Source: DAMBHY01 sp032068765
GTDB taxonomy: Bacteria > Bacteroidota > Bacteroidia > Bacteroidales > Dysgonomonadaceae
DNA: 64,000 nt
Direction of reading: 5' to 3'
Assembly: GCA_032068765.1 (NCBI GenBank)
Contig: DAMBHY010000004.1
Location: forward strand, 124,001-188,000
Both the position numbers and the translations under genes were made by a program. The notes beneath the pieces were generated by a model that saw only the letters and a list, made by a program, of their open reading frames with translations, was not told where the DNA came from and ran no database searches. Shown one piece after another: positions 25,483 to 35,085 of the stretch. The first letter of the stretch is position 1, and each line of letters starts with the position of its first letter.

Positions 25483-26805
25483 TTAGATATCTTTATTTTT
25501 CCACTTTCCACTTCGCATATAAAGAAATGAAAATATTAACAACGATGACCAATAAATATGTTCTGATGTCCATGCGACACTCACATCGTAATGCTTATGA
25601 ACAATAATGTAGCTCATATATGTCACGTAAAATACAAGCGTCACAATCTCAAAAGAAAGTGCAGTTCTTGTATTTCCTGTCCCTGACAAACCATTAAAAA
25701 CCACACATGAAACGCTATAAATCGGCAGTGCAGAAAGCAGTACCCAAAAAGGCAATACCGTATCATCTATCAAGGAAGAGTTATCTGTATAGATTGAAAT
25801 AAGTGGACGAGTAAAAATTACGGAGAAAAGTATAATTGCTAAAATCAACACAAAACTCATTATAGTAATTCTCTTGATGAGAGGCATCACCTCGTTCAGT
25901 CGTTTTGCACCAATAGTATTGCTTACAAGCGTATTTGTGGTAGAAGCAAGCGCATTAGCAGGGATTGTCAGAATCATATAAAAACTCCTAATGATATTCG
26001 AAACCGCTAGAGACCGTTCGCCCATATAGTTTTCTATAAAAAGAAAAAACATCATCCAAGTTCCGATGGAGAATGCATATTGAATCATCATGAAAACAGA
26101 AATATCCAATATCTTTTTGATAACTCCCCACTGAAAAGAGAAATGGTTAAATCCGTATTTTACCAAATCAACGGTTTTCTTAGTAAATATTACAAAAAAT
26201 ATAGTAGATGATAATTCTGCTAACACTGATGCAAATGCAGCACCGGCAATTCCCATTTCAGGCAATCCTAAATTACCAAAAATAAATCCGTAATCTAGTA
26301 TAACGTTCACAACTGCCATTGTGATTGAGTTCCATATTAACACTTTGGTTCTTGCTATGCCAACATAAAATGCCCTAAACATGGCATTTGAAAAAGCAAA
26401 AACGAATCCTAATACCCTCCAGTCAAGATACTCCACTACTGCATTCGCAATATCATGAGACTCAAACATATTCGGGATGAAGTAAGGCATCCACGTCTTA
26501 AATACGATTATCAACAAAACTGCAGGTACAACCAAAAACAAAATTCCCTGCAGCATGATTTCTCCGATTTTGGAGTAATTTCCTTCCCCATTTCTGCGTC
26601 CAATAAGAATTTGGCTTCCCATGCTGAAACCAAAGCCTATCGTAACCACCGCTACATAAATAAGACCGGCAATAGCGGAAGCACCTAACTCCACCTCGCC
26701 AACTCTACCTAAAAAGGCAGTGTCGATGATTTGAATAATATTCTGAGCCAGCAAACTCAGAAAAATAGGATAACTTACTTTTGCAATATGTTTATTGGAA
26801 TGCAT
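25483..26805 (-). CDS. MATE family efflux transporter
   Basis: A 440-residue inner-membrane protein with about 12 hydrophobic segments in two similar halves. The first half begins with SYPIFLSLLAQNIIQIIDTAFLGR, residues 10-33, a typical MATE opening. MATE proteins export cationic compounds or drugs using H+ or Na+ gradients; the substrate is unknown. It lies downstream of panC-panD on the same strand but has its own -7 box. Confidence 0.9.
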   Translation of the reverse strand: MHSNKHIAKVSYPIFLSLLAQNIIQIIDTAFLGRVGEVELGASAIAGLIYVAVVTIGFGFSMGSQILIGRRNGEGNYSKIGEIMLQGILFLVVPAVLLIIVFKTWMPYFIPNMFESHDIANAVVEYLDWRVLGFVFAFSNAMFRAFYVGIARTKVLIWNSITMAVVNVILDYGFIFGNLGLPEMGIAGAAFASVLAELSSTIFFVIFTKKTVDLVKYGFNHFSFQWGVIKKILDISVFMMIQYAFSIGTWMMFFLFIENYMGERSLAVSNIIRSFYMILTIPANALASTTNTLVSNTIGAKRLNEVMPLIKRITIMSFVLILAIILFSVIFTRPLISIYTDNSSLIDDTVLPFWVLLSALPIYSVSCVVFNGLSGTGNTRTALSFEIVTLVFYVTYMSYIIVHKHYDVSVAWTSEHIYWSSLLIFSFLYMRSGKWKNKDI

Positions 26806-26837
26806 GGAAGAAATTTATACAACGTGAAATCAAAGCA

Positions 26838-26845
26838 CAAAAATA
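26838..26845 (-). promoter_or_regulatory. -7 promoter box of the MATE gene
   Basis: On the minus strand TATTTTTG (plus-strand caaaaata) lies 32 bases before the MATE start, between panD and the MATE gene. Confidence 0.45.
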
Positions 26846-26879
26846 TGGCTCTAATTAAGGAATTTCCCGAAAGAAAAAA

Positions 26880-27227
26880 TTAACGAAGGCGATTGTTTTC
26901 AGTTACCTGAATAACTTTAGGTTCAAAGTTTTTCGCTTCCTCAAAGTCCATTGTAGTGTAACTCATAATGATAACGATATCACCTTTTTGAACCTTGCGA
27001 GCTGCAGCACCATTAAGGCAAATGATCCCTGAGCCTCTTTTCCCTTTGATAATATAAGTCTCAAACCGTTCTCCATTATTATTATTTACGATTGACACCT
27101 TTTCATGAACAATCATATTGGCAGCATCCATCAAATCTTCATCGATGGTAATGCTTCCTTCATAATTTAAATTGGCATCTGTAACAACAGCTCTATGTAT
27201 TTTAGATTTTAAAATCTGAATCATCAT
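26880..27227 (-). CDS. panD: Aspartate 1-decarboxylase
   Basis: A 115-residue pyruvoyl enzyme that makes beta-alanine for pantothenate and CoA. It self-cleaves at Gly24-Ser25 (YEGSITID) to create the pyruvoyl group. GAAARKVQKGDIVIIMSY is typical of the C-terminal half. The start may be Met1 or Met2. It is 11 bases downstream of panC, so both enzymes of this branch are made together. Confidence 0.96.
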   Translation of the reverse strand: MMIQILKSKIHRAVVTDANLNYEGSITIDEDLMDAANMIVHEKVSIVNNNNGERFETYIIKGKRGSGIICLNGAAARKVQKGDIVIIMSYTTMDFEEAKNFEPKVIQVTENNRLR

Positions 27228-27238
27228 AACTTATAAAA

Positions 27239-28081
27239 TTATTTATACTGAATATTGTCAATCAAACGGACATCTCCGCAAAAAACGGCTATACATCCTA
27301 CTATATAATGAGAAGAATTCCAGTCTGAAACGCTTTGCAACGAATCTCCGTCAACTATTTCCATATATTCAACTTCCAGACTATCAACTTTGTTTATTTC
27401 AGATATTATAAAATCAATACATTCTGAAATAGTTCCGGCATTTACAAATCTTTTACTTTTCTGCAATATTCTGTTTATGTTTGCTGCGTCTTTTCGTTGC
27501 GCTTCTGTCAATCGTTCGTTTCTGCTGCTGCGCGCCAGTCCGCTTTCTTCACGAACAATTGCAACGGGTATAATTTCTATAGGAATCGCCAATTGTTGAA
27601 CCATATTTCGGATAATTACCAATTGTTGAAAGTCTTTTTCCCCAAAATAAGCACGTGTTGGTTTTACAGCATCGAAAAGTTTACTTACAATTTGCGCAAC
27701 GCCGTTGAAATGTCCCGGACGAAACTGCCCTTCCATCACCTTATCCAAATCACCAAAATCAAACTGGGTATTGTCCTCTTCAGGATACATCTCTTCCACT
27801 GTGGGAGCAAAAACATAATCGACATTCAAACTTTCGAGTAATTTACAATCTGCATCCAATGTGCGTGGATATAAACGCAAATCTTCTTTATTGTTGAACT
27901 GTGTAGGATTTACAAAAACACTAACTACAGAAATATCATTTTCACTTACGCATTTTCTCACCAAAGTTGCATGACCTTCGTGCAAAGCTCCCATAGTTGG
28001 TACAAAACCAATAGTAAGGGATTGTTCTCTGGATGGATTTAGAACTTCATCAAGTTCTTTATGGGTGCGGATAACCTTCAT
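27239..28081 (-). CDS. panC: Pantothenate synthetase
   Basis: A 280-residue ligase joining pantoate and beta-alanine. The HIGH-type nucleotide site is PTMGALHEGH (28-37), and the KMSKS-like loop is SGLARSSRNERL. FVNPTQFN and PGHFNGVAQIV are further family blocks. It is divergent from the starch-synthase-like gene, an arrangement common in Bacteroidota. Confidence 0.96.
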   Translation of the reverse strand: MKVIRTHKELDEVLNPSREQSLTIGFVPTMGALHEGHATLVRKCVSENDISVVSVFVNPTQFNNKEDLRLYPRTLDADCKLLESLNVDYVFAPTVEEMYPEEDNTQFDFGDLDKVMEGQFRPGHFNGVAQIVSKLFDAVKPTRAYFGEKDFQQLVIIRNMVQQLAIPIEIIPVAIVREESGLARSSRNERLTEAQRKDAANINRILQKSKRFVNAGTISECIDFIISEINKVDSLEVEYMEIVDGDSLQSVSDWNSSHYIVGCIAVFCGDVRLIDNIQYK

Positions 28082-28233
28082 TTTATTATTTTAAAAAACA
28101 TGCAAAGCAACAAATTTTTTGCCATATACCGAAAACTTATCAAATAGAATTTACACTATATCTATAATTTTTATAAATCCATAACTTTATTGATTGTTAA
28201 TAAAGCGATGATATGATTTAGTTGCCTCATTAT

Positions 28234-28267
28234 TTTGTATTTATCGTAATTTTTTTTATTATCTTTG
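28234..28267 (+). promoter_or_regulatory. Promoter of the starch-synthase-like gene
   Basis: TTTG at 28234-28237 and TATCTTTG at 28260-28267 are separated by 22 bases. The -7 box is a perfect consensus and lies 28 bases before the ATG. Confidence 0.55.
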
Positions 28268-28295
28268 TAAACATTTTACTTAAGAGGAATATTGA

Positions 28296-29114
28296 ATGAG
28301 TACGAAAAGAATTTTATACATTGCGCAAGAAATTTATCCTTATTTACCCAAAACATCTTTATCCACCATTTCTCGACAATTACCGCAAGCAATTCAGGAA
28401 AAAGGTTATGAAATACGTACGTTTATGCCAAAATATGGTAATGTAAACGAACGCCGCAATCAACTCCACGAAGTGATTCGTCTTTCGGGAATGAATTTGA
28501 TTATTGATGACAGCGACCATTCACTTATCATAAAAGTTGCATCCATACAACCCGCGCGCATGCAGGTGTATTTCATTGATAATGAAGATTATTTCCAGAA
28601 AAGAGAAACTGTTGTAGATGCCAAAGGCGTAGAGTATACGGATAATGATGAAAGAAGTATTTTCTACATTAGAGGCGTGATGGAAACTATAAAAAAACTT
28701 CGTTGGATTCCCGATGTAATCCACTGTCACGGCTGGTTTACAGCGTTGGCTCCTATCTATATCAAACGCGGATATGCTGATGATCCTTGCTTCAAAGATA
28801 CAAAAGTGGTTTATTCGGTGTTTGATGATGAAATGAAACAAAATTTCCCCGATAATTTCCCAAACAAACTTCGTTTTGATACCATTGGAGACGCCGAAAT
28901 TGAAGATGTGAAAGGTAGACTTCCTATGGATTATCTGGCTCTTTCCAAACTGGCGATCGATTATTCTGACGCAGTAGTTCAGGCAACGCCAACTATCTCC
29001 GAAGACATCAAAAAATACGTTGCCGATAAAAATCTTCCTTTCTTAGAATATAATGAAGACTTTAAAACGACAGTGAAAGAAGTTGACGAACTTTACAAAA
29101 AAATAGACGCTTAA
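28296..29114 (+). CDS. Glycogen/starch synthase N-domain protein, stand-alone
   Basis: A 272-residue protein matching only the N-terminal Rossmann domain of GT5 glycogen/starch synthases: ILYIAQEIYPYLPKT at 6-20, PKYGNVNERR, DVIHCHGWFTALAPIYIK and KVVYSVFDDE. The C-terminal GT-B domain that completes the nucleotide-sugar site is absent, and the KTGGL motif reads KTSLS. Catalysis as a normal synthase is therefore unlikely. A regulatory or carbohydrate-sensing role is possible. It is divergent from panC and followed by the DUF4270 gene. Confidence 0.82.
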   Translation: MSTKRILYIAQEIYPYLPKTSLSTISRQLPQAIQEKGYEIRTFMPKYGNVNERRNQLHEVIRLSGMNLIIDDSDHSLIIKVASIQPARMQVYFIDNEDYFQKRETVVDAKGVEYTDNDERSIFYIRGVMETIKKLRWIPDVIHCHGWFTALAPIYIKRGYADDPCFKDTKVVYSVFDDEMKQNFPDNFPNKLRFDTIGDAEIEDVKGRLPMDYLALSKLAIDYSDAVVQATPTISEDIKKYVADKNLPFLEYNEDFKTTVKEVDELYKKIDA

Positions 29115-29241
29115 ATACTCTAAAAAACCTCTTAAAAAATATCTACTTTAAAAAAATAGCTTAAATTTTGAAATAAAAGGAATTTAGCATCTCGCTATAA
29201 AGATTTTTTTTTGGATATTTGCGGAATAAATACAACATCGG

Positions 29242-30549
29242 ATGAAACTAAAACATTTATATATATTCAGTCTAGTTCTAAGCGCGATTATCTTTGTATC
29301 TTGCGACGACACACTGCAACCTCTGGGTTACAGCATTCAACCAGGAGGTGACAAAATATCGTTAGGAAATGATACGCTGGCTTTGGAAGCAAATACTGTG
29401 GCAATTGATAGTATTTTTGCAAAAACCAAAAATCCTCTTTTAGGAGAATATGAAGATAAATTCTTCGGGAAAATTTCTTCCGATTATGCGGGAGAATTAT
29501 TCGTTCCTGAAAATTTTGCCTTCCCAAAAGGCTCTGTGATTGACGATGTGGATGTTTCTATTTACTACAATTCTTGGGTTGGAGATTCATTGCAGCCGAT
29601 AAGAATAGCGGTGTATGAAATAAACAAAAAACTTCCTAATACGAATTTTTATACAAATGTTGATTTTTCGAGCTACTACAATTCAACACCTTTGACTGAA
29701 AAATATTTTACACCTGGTTCCACTTCTCACATATTTAAACTTCCAGTAGACAAATCAGTAGGAGAAATATTTCTTAAAAATCCTGACAAACTGATTTCAA
29801 CCGAAGTATTTAAAGAATTTTTTAAAGGATTGTACGTTACTACAACCTTTGGTAAAGGGAACTTAGTGAATATTGGATATACTTATCTCAATACAAAATA
29901 TCATTACCCTGGTGTGAGCAGCACTACGAAAAAAGATACTGTTTTTACAAAAGTACTGAGTATGGTAATGACTCCTGAAGTGACACAGTTGAATCACGTA
30001 GAAACGGATAACACTTCACTTTTACAGGCAAACAGCGAATATGCATTTTTGAAAAGCCCTGCAGGAGTTGCTACAGAATTAATTATTCCGCTCACTAAAT
30101 TTTCAGATAAACTGAAATCGCAGGCACTCAATGCCGCTAATTTACGCTTAAGTGTAGACCCTAACATCAATAAAGACCAGAAGTTTAAATTGACAATGCC
30201 TGCACATGTATTATTAGTTCCAAAAAGTGAAATGAAAACCTTTTTTGAAAAAAGGAGATTACCGAATGACAGCACTATTTTCATCGGCAAATTCAATTCC
30301 ACTTCATTTAAATATGAATTTAATAATGGCAATCTGGCGCCCATGATAAATTATTATCTGAAGAAATTTGAAAAAGAAAATGGTGGACACATTAAAGATT
30401 TAAATTATTTGATTGTACCTGTATCCGCTACTTTTACTTCGGATGGCAATACTGTCACAAGTGTTTCAAATCTGATGGTTCCTGCTGCGGCAGCCATACG
30501 AAAGGATCCGCAACATTTGAAAATGGAAATGGTATTCAGCAAGTTCTAA
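29242..30549 (+). CDS. DUF4270 family lipoprotein
   Basis: A 435-residue lipoprotein; the signal peptide ends in the lipobox FVSC with Cys21, followed by DD. The body is beta-rich and fits DUF4270 in its opening (SCDDTLQPLGYSIQPGGD) and length. Its function is unknown. It probably sits on the outer membrane; Bacteroidota lipoproteins with acidic residues after the Cys are often surface-exposed. The same neighbour, the starch-synthase-like gene, is seen in related genomes as far as I recall. A terminator follows. Confidence 0.85.
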   Translation: MKLKHLYIFSLVLSAIIFVSCDDTLQPLGYSIQPGGDKISLGNDTLALEANTVAIDSIFAKTKNPLLGEYEDKFFGKISSDYAGELFVPENFAFPKGSVIDDVDVSIYYNSWVGDSLQPIRIAVYEINKKLPNTNFYTNVDFSSYYNSTPLTEKYFTPGSTSHIFKLPVDKSVGEIFLKNPDKLISTEVFKEFFKGLYVTTTFGKGNLVNIGYTYLNTKYHYPGVSSTTKKDTVFTKVLSMVMTPEVTQLNHVETDNTSLLQANSEYAFLKSPAGVATELIIPLTKFSDKLKSQALNAANLRLSVDPNINKDQKFKLTMPAHVLLVPKSEMKTFFEKRRLPNDSTIFIGKFNSTSFKYEFNNGNLAPMINYYLKKFEKENGGHIKDLNYLIVPVSATFTSDGNTVTSVSNLMVPAAAAIRKDPQHLKMEMVFSKF

Positions 30550-30578
30550 GGACACAATCATCCATAAAATATTTTTTC

Positions 30579-30617
30579 AAGAGAGAATTTAAAAAAAGAA
30601 GTTCTCTCTTTCCTTTT
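30579..30617 (+). terminator. Terminator after the DUF4270 gene
   Basis: Arms aagagagaa (30579-30587) and ttctctctt (30602-30610) are followed by TCCTTTT. Confidence 0.7.
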
Positions 30618-30703
30618 AAAAGATTATACTAGGAGATATTCATACATGTAGGATGAGTTTCTACTGTTGTGACTGCTTCCTACAGATATCTATAAACAGG
30701 TTT

Positions 30704-30741
30704 ATAAAAAAAGAGGAAATCTCTGATGAAATGTCCTCTTT
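30704..30741 (-). terminator. Terminator after rplY-pth
   Basis: On the minus strand arms AAAGAGGA and TCCTCTTT enclose a 16-base loop and are followed by a run of T. It lies 20 bases beyond the pth stop. Confidence 0.75.
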
Positions 30742-30761
30742 CGATTTATTCTAATAATTAG

Positions 30762-31322
30762 CTACTTGTTGTTGTATTGGTTCATTGCCGTGTTCACGCC
30801 TACGAGGCAGAAAGTTTTGATACATTCTACAGCAAGATTGATACGCTCGTCCATTTTTGACTTTTCTTCATCAGAAAAGTCACTCAATACATAATCCACC
30901 TGACGACCTTTTGCAAATTCATCGCCGATGCCAAACCGCAAACGCGGATAATTCTGACTAATCAACCCTTGGATATGCTTCAAACCGTTGTGACCCGCAT
31001 CGCTTCCTTTTTGTTTGAGGCGCAACGCGCCAAAAGGCAGTGCCAAGTCGTCCACCACCACAAGCAGATGGTCGTTGTCTATATTCTCCTTTTGCAGCCA
31101 GTAACGCACCGCATTGCCACTCAAGTTCATGTAGGTGGATGGTTTCAGAAGTATCAGTGATTGATTTTTCAAACGAAACTCTGCAACCATTCCGTAACGC
31201 CTGTCTTCAAAAACAGCATTGGACGCCTTTGCAAGGGCGTCCAATACCATAAAACCAATATTATGTCGGGTGTTGGCATATTCGTCGCCGATGTTGCCTA
31301 ATCCCGCAATCAAGAACTTCAT
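30762..31322 (-). CDS. pth: Peptidyl-tRNA hydrolase
   Basis: A 186-residue esterase that releases tRNA from aborted peptidyl-tRNA. It starts MKFLIAGLGNIGDEYANTRH with the catalytic His20 in TRHNIGF. It also has VVDDLALPFG and GSDAGHNGLKHI, the conserved Asp and His/Asn regions. It follows rplY by eight bases, a common pairing. Confidence 0.97.
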   Translation of the reverse strand: MKFLIAGLGNIGDEYANTRHNIGFMVLDALAKASNAVFEDRRYGMVAEFRLKNQSLILLKPSTYMNLSGNAVRYWLQKENIDNDHLLVVVDDLALPFGALRLKQKGSDAGHNGLKHIQGLISQNYPRLRFGIGDEFAKGRQVDYVLSDFSDEEKSKMDERINLAVECIKTFCLVGVNTAMNQYNNK

Positions 31323-31330
31323 TCTAAAAT

Positions 31331-31945
31331 TTATTCTTCATTAATTTCTTCTTCCTCGTCATCAGAGCCACCTGCTTTAGCGGCTTCACCGCGAGCGGCA
31401 CGAGTCAATGCAACGCGAGCTACAACAGCATCTTTTGCATTCAATAATTCAAGATTTTCGAAGTTGAGTTCGCCAACTTGGATAGATTTACCCAATTTAA
31501 GTTTTTCAACATTGATAGTCAATTGTTCAGGCATATCTTTTGCCAAACCTCTTACGCGAAGTTTACGCATATCCATTGACAATTTACCACCTGCCTTAAC
31601 ACCGGCAGCCAAACCTTGCAATTTGACAGGAATTTCGATTACCATCGGAACGTTTTCGTCAACTTTAAGAAAATCGATATGTAAAATTTGTTCTTTTACC
31701 GGATGGTATTGAACATCTTTTAATATACCTTTCAATGATTTGTCACCTAAATTCAAGTTTACAATATAAACTTCAGGAGTGTAAATCAAATTACGGACAT
31801 CAGAACTTTTTACTAAGAAACTTGTATTTTCATTACCTTCTCCACCGTAGATTACGCATGGAATCAAATCTTTGCTGCGATAGTCTTTAGCAGCTTTTTT
31901 CCCAAATCCTTCACGGATTTCGCCTTTTAATTCAAATGATTTCAT
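31331..31945 (-). CDS. rplY: 50S ribosomal protein L25 / general stress protein Ctc
   Basis: A 204-residue Ctc-type L25 that binds 5S rRNA. The N-terminal L25 domain covers about 1-95 (GKKAAKDYRSKDLIPCVIYG; HIDFLKVDENVPMVIEIPV follows). A TL5-type beta domain comes next, and the tail is acidic (GGSDDEEEEINEE). It is cotranscribed with pth. Confidence 0.95.
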   Translation of the reverse strand: MKSFELKGEIREGFGKKAAKDYRSKDLIPCVIYGGEGNENTSFLVKSSDVRNLIYTPEVYIVNLNLGDKSLKGILKDVQYHPVKEQILHIDFLKVDENVPMVIEIPVKLQGLAAGVKAGGKLSMDMRKLRVRGLAKDMPEQLTINVEKLKLGKSIQVGELNFENLELLNAKDAVVARVALTRAARGEAAKAGGSDDEEEEINEE

Positions 31946-32021
31946 TTTTAATTTTGTTTGTGTTACTCAAAATAAAGTCGCTTCTTTATTTCCCATCACA
32001 CGGGAGCTTCCAAAAGCGCGG

Positions 32022-32029
32022 CAAAGATA
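32022..32029 (-). promoter_or_regulatory. -7 promoter box of rplY-pth
   Basis: On the minus strand TATCTTTG lies about 77 bases before rplY. The leader holds two small hairpins: aaataaag/ctttattt near 31970-31991 and tccc/ggga near 31992-32006. Confidence 0.5.
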
Positions 32030-32071
32030 GTCATTTTATTTTAATAACTGATTAAAAGTGTAACACTTAAT

Positions 32072-33982
32072 TTATCTGACTCTCTTTTTCAAATCTTCTA
32101 CCGAGATGGTCATCAATCTTCCAATAGGTTTTCCATCTCTGTAAGTTATGATACGCATTAGCTGCGCGTCAGTTGGAATAATCTGTGGTGTTACATATTT
32201 CGGATAAAAATTGTCTGGAGTGGAATTATCGAAACTTGTGTAAATCTCCAATCCTTCGATTTCCGGCGTCAGTTCTACTTTATAGACATCACCTTGTTTA
32301 AATACTTTCACCGAAGGATCGTAAATTGCAGGAGAATATTTAGTCTGAGATTGGTCAAATCTTAAGAAATGATTTTCGACTTTCGGTACGAACGTTTTCC
32401 AGTTTTTCATTTCTATTGGAGACCATAAAGATTCTGAAATCGCCAGTGCGCGAGGCCAAATCATATATTCCAACTGACGATTGTTGTAAATCTGTTCTGT
32501 CCACAAGTTGGCTTGACCGCCCAAAATATTCCCAGCTACCGCTCCTTCAGGAATTGGATTAAATTTATATGATTGATCTAGTCTGAGGGATGCATACACC
32601 TGTGGTTCGGTAGAAACGTCTGCCTGCATATAGTCGAGATAAGCATAAGTGGTCGGAGACATTACGACAGCGTGCCCCGATTTGGACGCTTCGATGCCGT
32701 GCTTTTCTCCTCTCCAGCTCATCAGCGCAGTTGAAGGAGTGATTCCGCCTTCCAGGATTTCGTCCCATCCCATCATTTTTTTACCTTTTGATTGGATAAT
32801 CTTTTCGAGTCTTTTGCCAAAATATGATTGAACCTGAGGAATTGTTTTCAGGTTTTCTCTTTTCATCAATGCTTGCACTTGAGGATTTTTCTGCCAAAAA
32901 TTATGGGGAGCTTCGTCTCCTCCCGTGTGGATATATTCAAAAGGGAAAAGTTGTGCTACTTCGGTCATTACTTTATCTAGGAAAGTATACACTTTTTCAT
33001 TCGCGGGACACAAGGTATTGTCAATCAATGCAATTGGAGGAGCTCCCTGACTCCAATCCAAAAATGGATCGCCGGAAGAGGGTTGATATTTATCCGCACC
33101 AGGAGTACATGACAATTCGGGATATGACGCTACCGCGGCAAGACTGTGACCGGGAACGTCAATTTCTGGCATCACCTGCACAAATCTTTCAGCAGCGTAT
33201 TTTACAATATCTTTGATTTGTTCTTGTGTATAAAATCCACCATAATTGCGAGGTTCATCAGGTGCAGGTTTCGAGAACGTACCGAATTTACCAATTTTCT
33301 CCACTCGCCAAGCACCGATTTCTGTCAATTTTGGCAAACTTTTTATCTCAATACGCCATCCTTCGTCGTCCGTCAAATGCCAATGAAACATGTTGTATTT
33401 GTATTTCACTATATTATCGATAAATTGCTTTACTTCTTCTACAGTAAAAAAGTGGCGTGATACATCCAGCATTAGTCCTCTCCATCCTACTTGGGGATAA
33501 TCTACAATTTCAACCGAAGGTATTGTCCATTCTACATTTACAACTTTGGTTTTACTTTCAATCTCAGCAGGCAAAAGCTGCATCAAAGTTTGCACTCCGT
33601 AAAATATACCAGCAGGCTTGTTTGCTTTTATCAAAACTCCATTTGCATCTGAAGTGAGGATGTATCCTTCTTTTCCGATGCGAGAATCAGCGTGAGACAG
33701 TAGTTCTAATTTTATATGAGCTTTTTTGTTATTCGAAGAAATTGTTACAACTTTGCCAGTAGCACGAGATAATTTTTGTTTCAGATAATTATTTACATAC
33801 TGCATATCACCTGATTGTGGAGCTGAAACTTCTACATTTTGTGGTAGCACAAAATTTCCTTTTTTTTCTACCATTGAAACAGGCTCCGGAATAATTGACA
33901 GTTTTTTCGCGTTTGGTTGTGCAATTGTACAAAGAGAAAACAATAAACACAACAACATCATCCAAGTCTTTCTAAATTGCAT
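32072..33982 (-). CDS. Beta-N-acetylhexosaminidase, GH20
   Basis: A 636-residue secreted glycosidase with a Sec signal peptide (about residues 1-21, ending TIAQ). A small N-terminal GH20b domain precedes the TIM barrel. Barrel motifs are HWHLTDDEGWR (200-210), MPEIDVPGH and the catalytic pair Asp356-Glu357 in HTGGDEAP; the neighbouring Asp polarises the substrate acetamido group. MGWDEILEGG and WGGNI-like blocks follow. It removes terminal GlcNAc/GalNAc from glycans or chitin oligomers in the periplasm or at the surface. It is monocistronic with its own promoter. Confidence 0.95.
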   Translation of the reverse strand: MQFRKTWMMLLCLLFSLCTIAQPNAKKLSIIPEPVSMVEKKGNFVLPQNVEVSAPQSGDMQYVNNYLKQKLSRATGKVVTISSNNKKAHIKLELLSHADSRIGKEGYILTSDANGVLIKANKPAGIFYGVQTLMQLLPAEIESKTKVVNVEWTIPSVEIVDYPQVGWRGLMLDVSRHFFTVEEVKQFIDNIVKYKYNMFHWHLTDDEGWRIEIKSLPKLTEIGAWRVEKIGKFGTFSKPAPDEPRNYGGFYTQEQIKDIVKYAAERFVQVMPEIDVPGHSLAAVASYPELSCTPGADKYQPSSGDPFLDWSQGAPPIALIDNTLCPANEKVYTFLDKVMTEVAQLFPFEYIHTGGDEAPHNFWQKNPQVQALMKRENLKTIPQVQSYFGKRLEKIIQSKGKKMMGWDEILEGGITPSTALMSWRGEKHGIEASKSGHAVVMSPTTYAYLDYMQADVSTEPQVYASLRLDQSYKFNPIPEGAVAGNILGGQANLWTEQIYNNRQLEYMIWPRALAISESLWSPIEMKNWKTFVPKVENHFLRFDQSQTKYSPAIYDPSVKVFKQGDVYKVELTPEIEGLEIYTSFDNSTPDNFYPKYVTPQIIPTDAQLMRIITYRDGKPIGRLMTISVEDLKKRVR

Positions 33983-34013
33983 AATATTATGTTATAAATT
34001 TTATCGTAAGTAA

Positions 34014-34044
34014 CAAAACTACAAAAAAATGGCATCATCTGCAA
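34014..34044 (-). promoter_or_regulatory. Promoter of the GH20 gene
   Basis: On the minus strand TTG (34042-34044), a 20-base spacer and TAGTTTTG (34014-34021) match the -33/-7 pattern, 31 bases before the start. Confidence 0.6.
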
Positions 34045-34105
34045 GAAGGCATGCTCAACATAAGCTCAAATACTTTTTCAAAGACTGTATTTAAGAAAAA
34101 AACGT

Positions 34106-34113
34106 TACTTTTG
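34106..34113 (+). promoter_or_regulatory. -7 promoter box of the nusB operon
   Basis: TACTTTTG, a perfect TAnnTTTG, lies 26 bases before nusB. Confidence 0.5.
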
Positions 34114-34139
34114 TACTCTAATAATAGCTCATTCAAACA

Positions 34140-35066
34140 ATGATAAACAGAAACTTAATCCGCACACGAATCGTTCAGATTGTTTATTCGTGGCATCAAA
34201 ATTCAAATAATAATCTTAGGAATGCGGAAAAAGAACTCTTGATGGGATTTCAAAAGTCGTACGATTTATATTTTTATCTGTTACTTTTAATGGTTGAAAT
34301 CACAGATATGTATGAAACAAGACTGGAAACGAAGAAAAATAAATTCCTTCCTACTGAAAAGGATTTAAACCCCAACACTGCTTTAATTAACAACCAATTA
34401 ATCAAATATCTTAAAGAGAATAAAGATTTTGTAGAATTCCTGAAAGAAAGACCTTTATCATGGGAAAATCAGGAAAGTTTTGTCCGCGGTTTGCTTGACG
34501 AAATATTAGCATCCGAACATTACACGGAATATTCAAAACAAAATAATCATACGTTTGAAGAAGACAAGGAATTTTGGCGAAAATCTTTCAAACAGTATAT
34601 TTATCTAAACGAACAGTTGGACGATATTCTGGAAGATGAAAGCATCTTTTGGAATGATGATGTAGAAACAATTCAAACCTTTGTATTGAAATCTATTAAA
34701 CAGTATGACGCACAAAAAGGTATCAATCAACCTCTGCTTCCAATGTTTAAAGACGAACATGACAAACAGTTTGCATTGGAATTGTTGCGAGCAACCATCA
34801 CTAACGAAGATGAATACAAAAAATTAATTGAAAAGCATACCGATAAATGGGATTTCGAAAGGATAGCGACTATCGATTTGCTCATCATGCAGGTGGCAGT
34901 TGCAGAAACTATCAATTTCCCAAATATCCCGACCACAGTCACTTTCAATGAATATATAGATATCGCAAAAACATACAGCACTCCAAAAAGCGGCATATTT
35001 ATTAATGGTATTTTGGATGCAATCGTAAACGATTTGAAGAAGAATAACGTTATTTTTAAAAACTAA
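34140..35066 (+). CDS. nusB: Transcription antitermination factor NusB
   Basis: A 308-residue NusB, about twice the E. coli length. The start is NRNLIRTRIVQIVYSWHQ, the usual RxxALQ-like opening. The canonical C-terminal part is in the last ~130 residues (FERIATIDLLIMQVAVAE, then NEYIDIAKTYSTPKSGIFINGILDAI). A helical insertion lies between them, as in other Bacteroidota NusB. It acts with NusA/E/G in rRNA antitermination. It heads nusB-yajC-ybbR-coaE-wHTH. Confidence 0.93.
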   Translation: MINRNLIRTRIVQIVYSWHQNSNNNLRNAEKELLMGFQKSYDLYFYLLLLMVEITDMYETRLETKKNKFLPTEKDLNPNTALINNQLIKYLKENKDFVEFLKERPLSWENQESFVRGLLDEILASEHYTEYSKQNNHTFEEDKEFWRKSFKQYIYLNEQLDDILEDESIFWNDDVETIQTFVLKSIKQYDAQKGINQPLLPMFKDEHDKQFALELLRATITNEDEYKKLIEKHTDKWDFERIATIDLLIMQVAVAETINFPNIPTTVTFNEYIDIAKTYSTPKSGIFINGILDAIVNDLKKNNVIFKN

Positions 35067-35085
35067 TTTTATAAATATATTAAGT

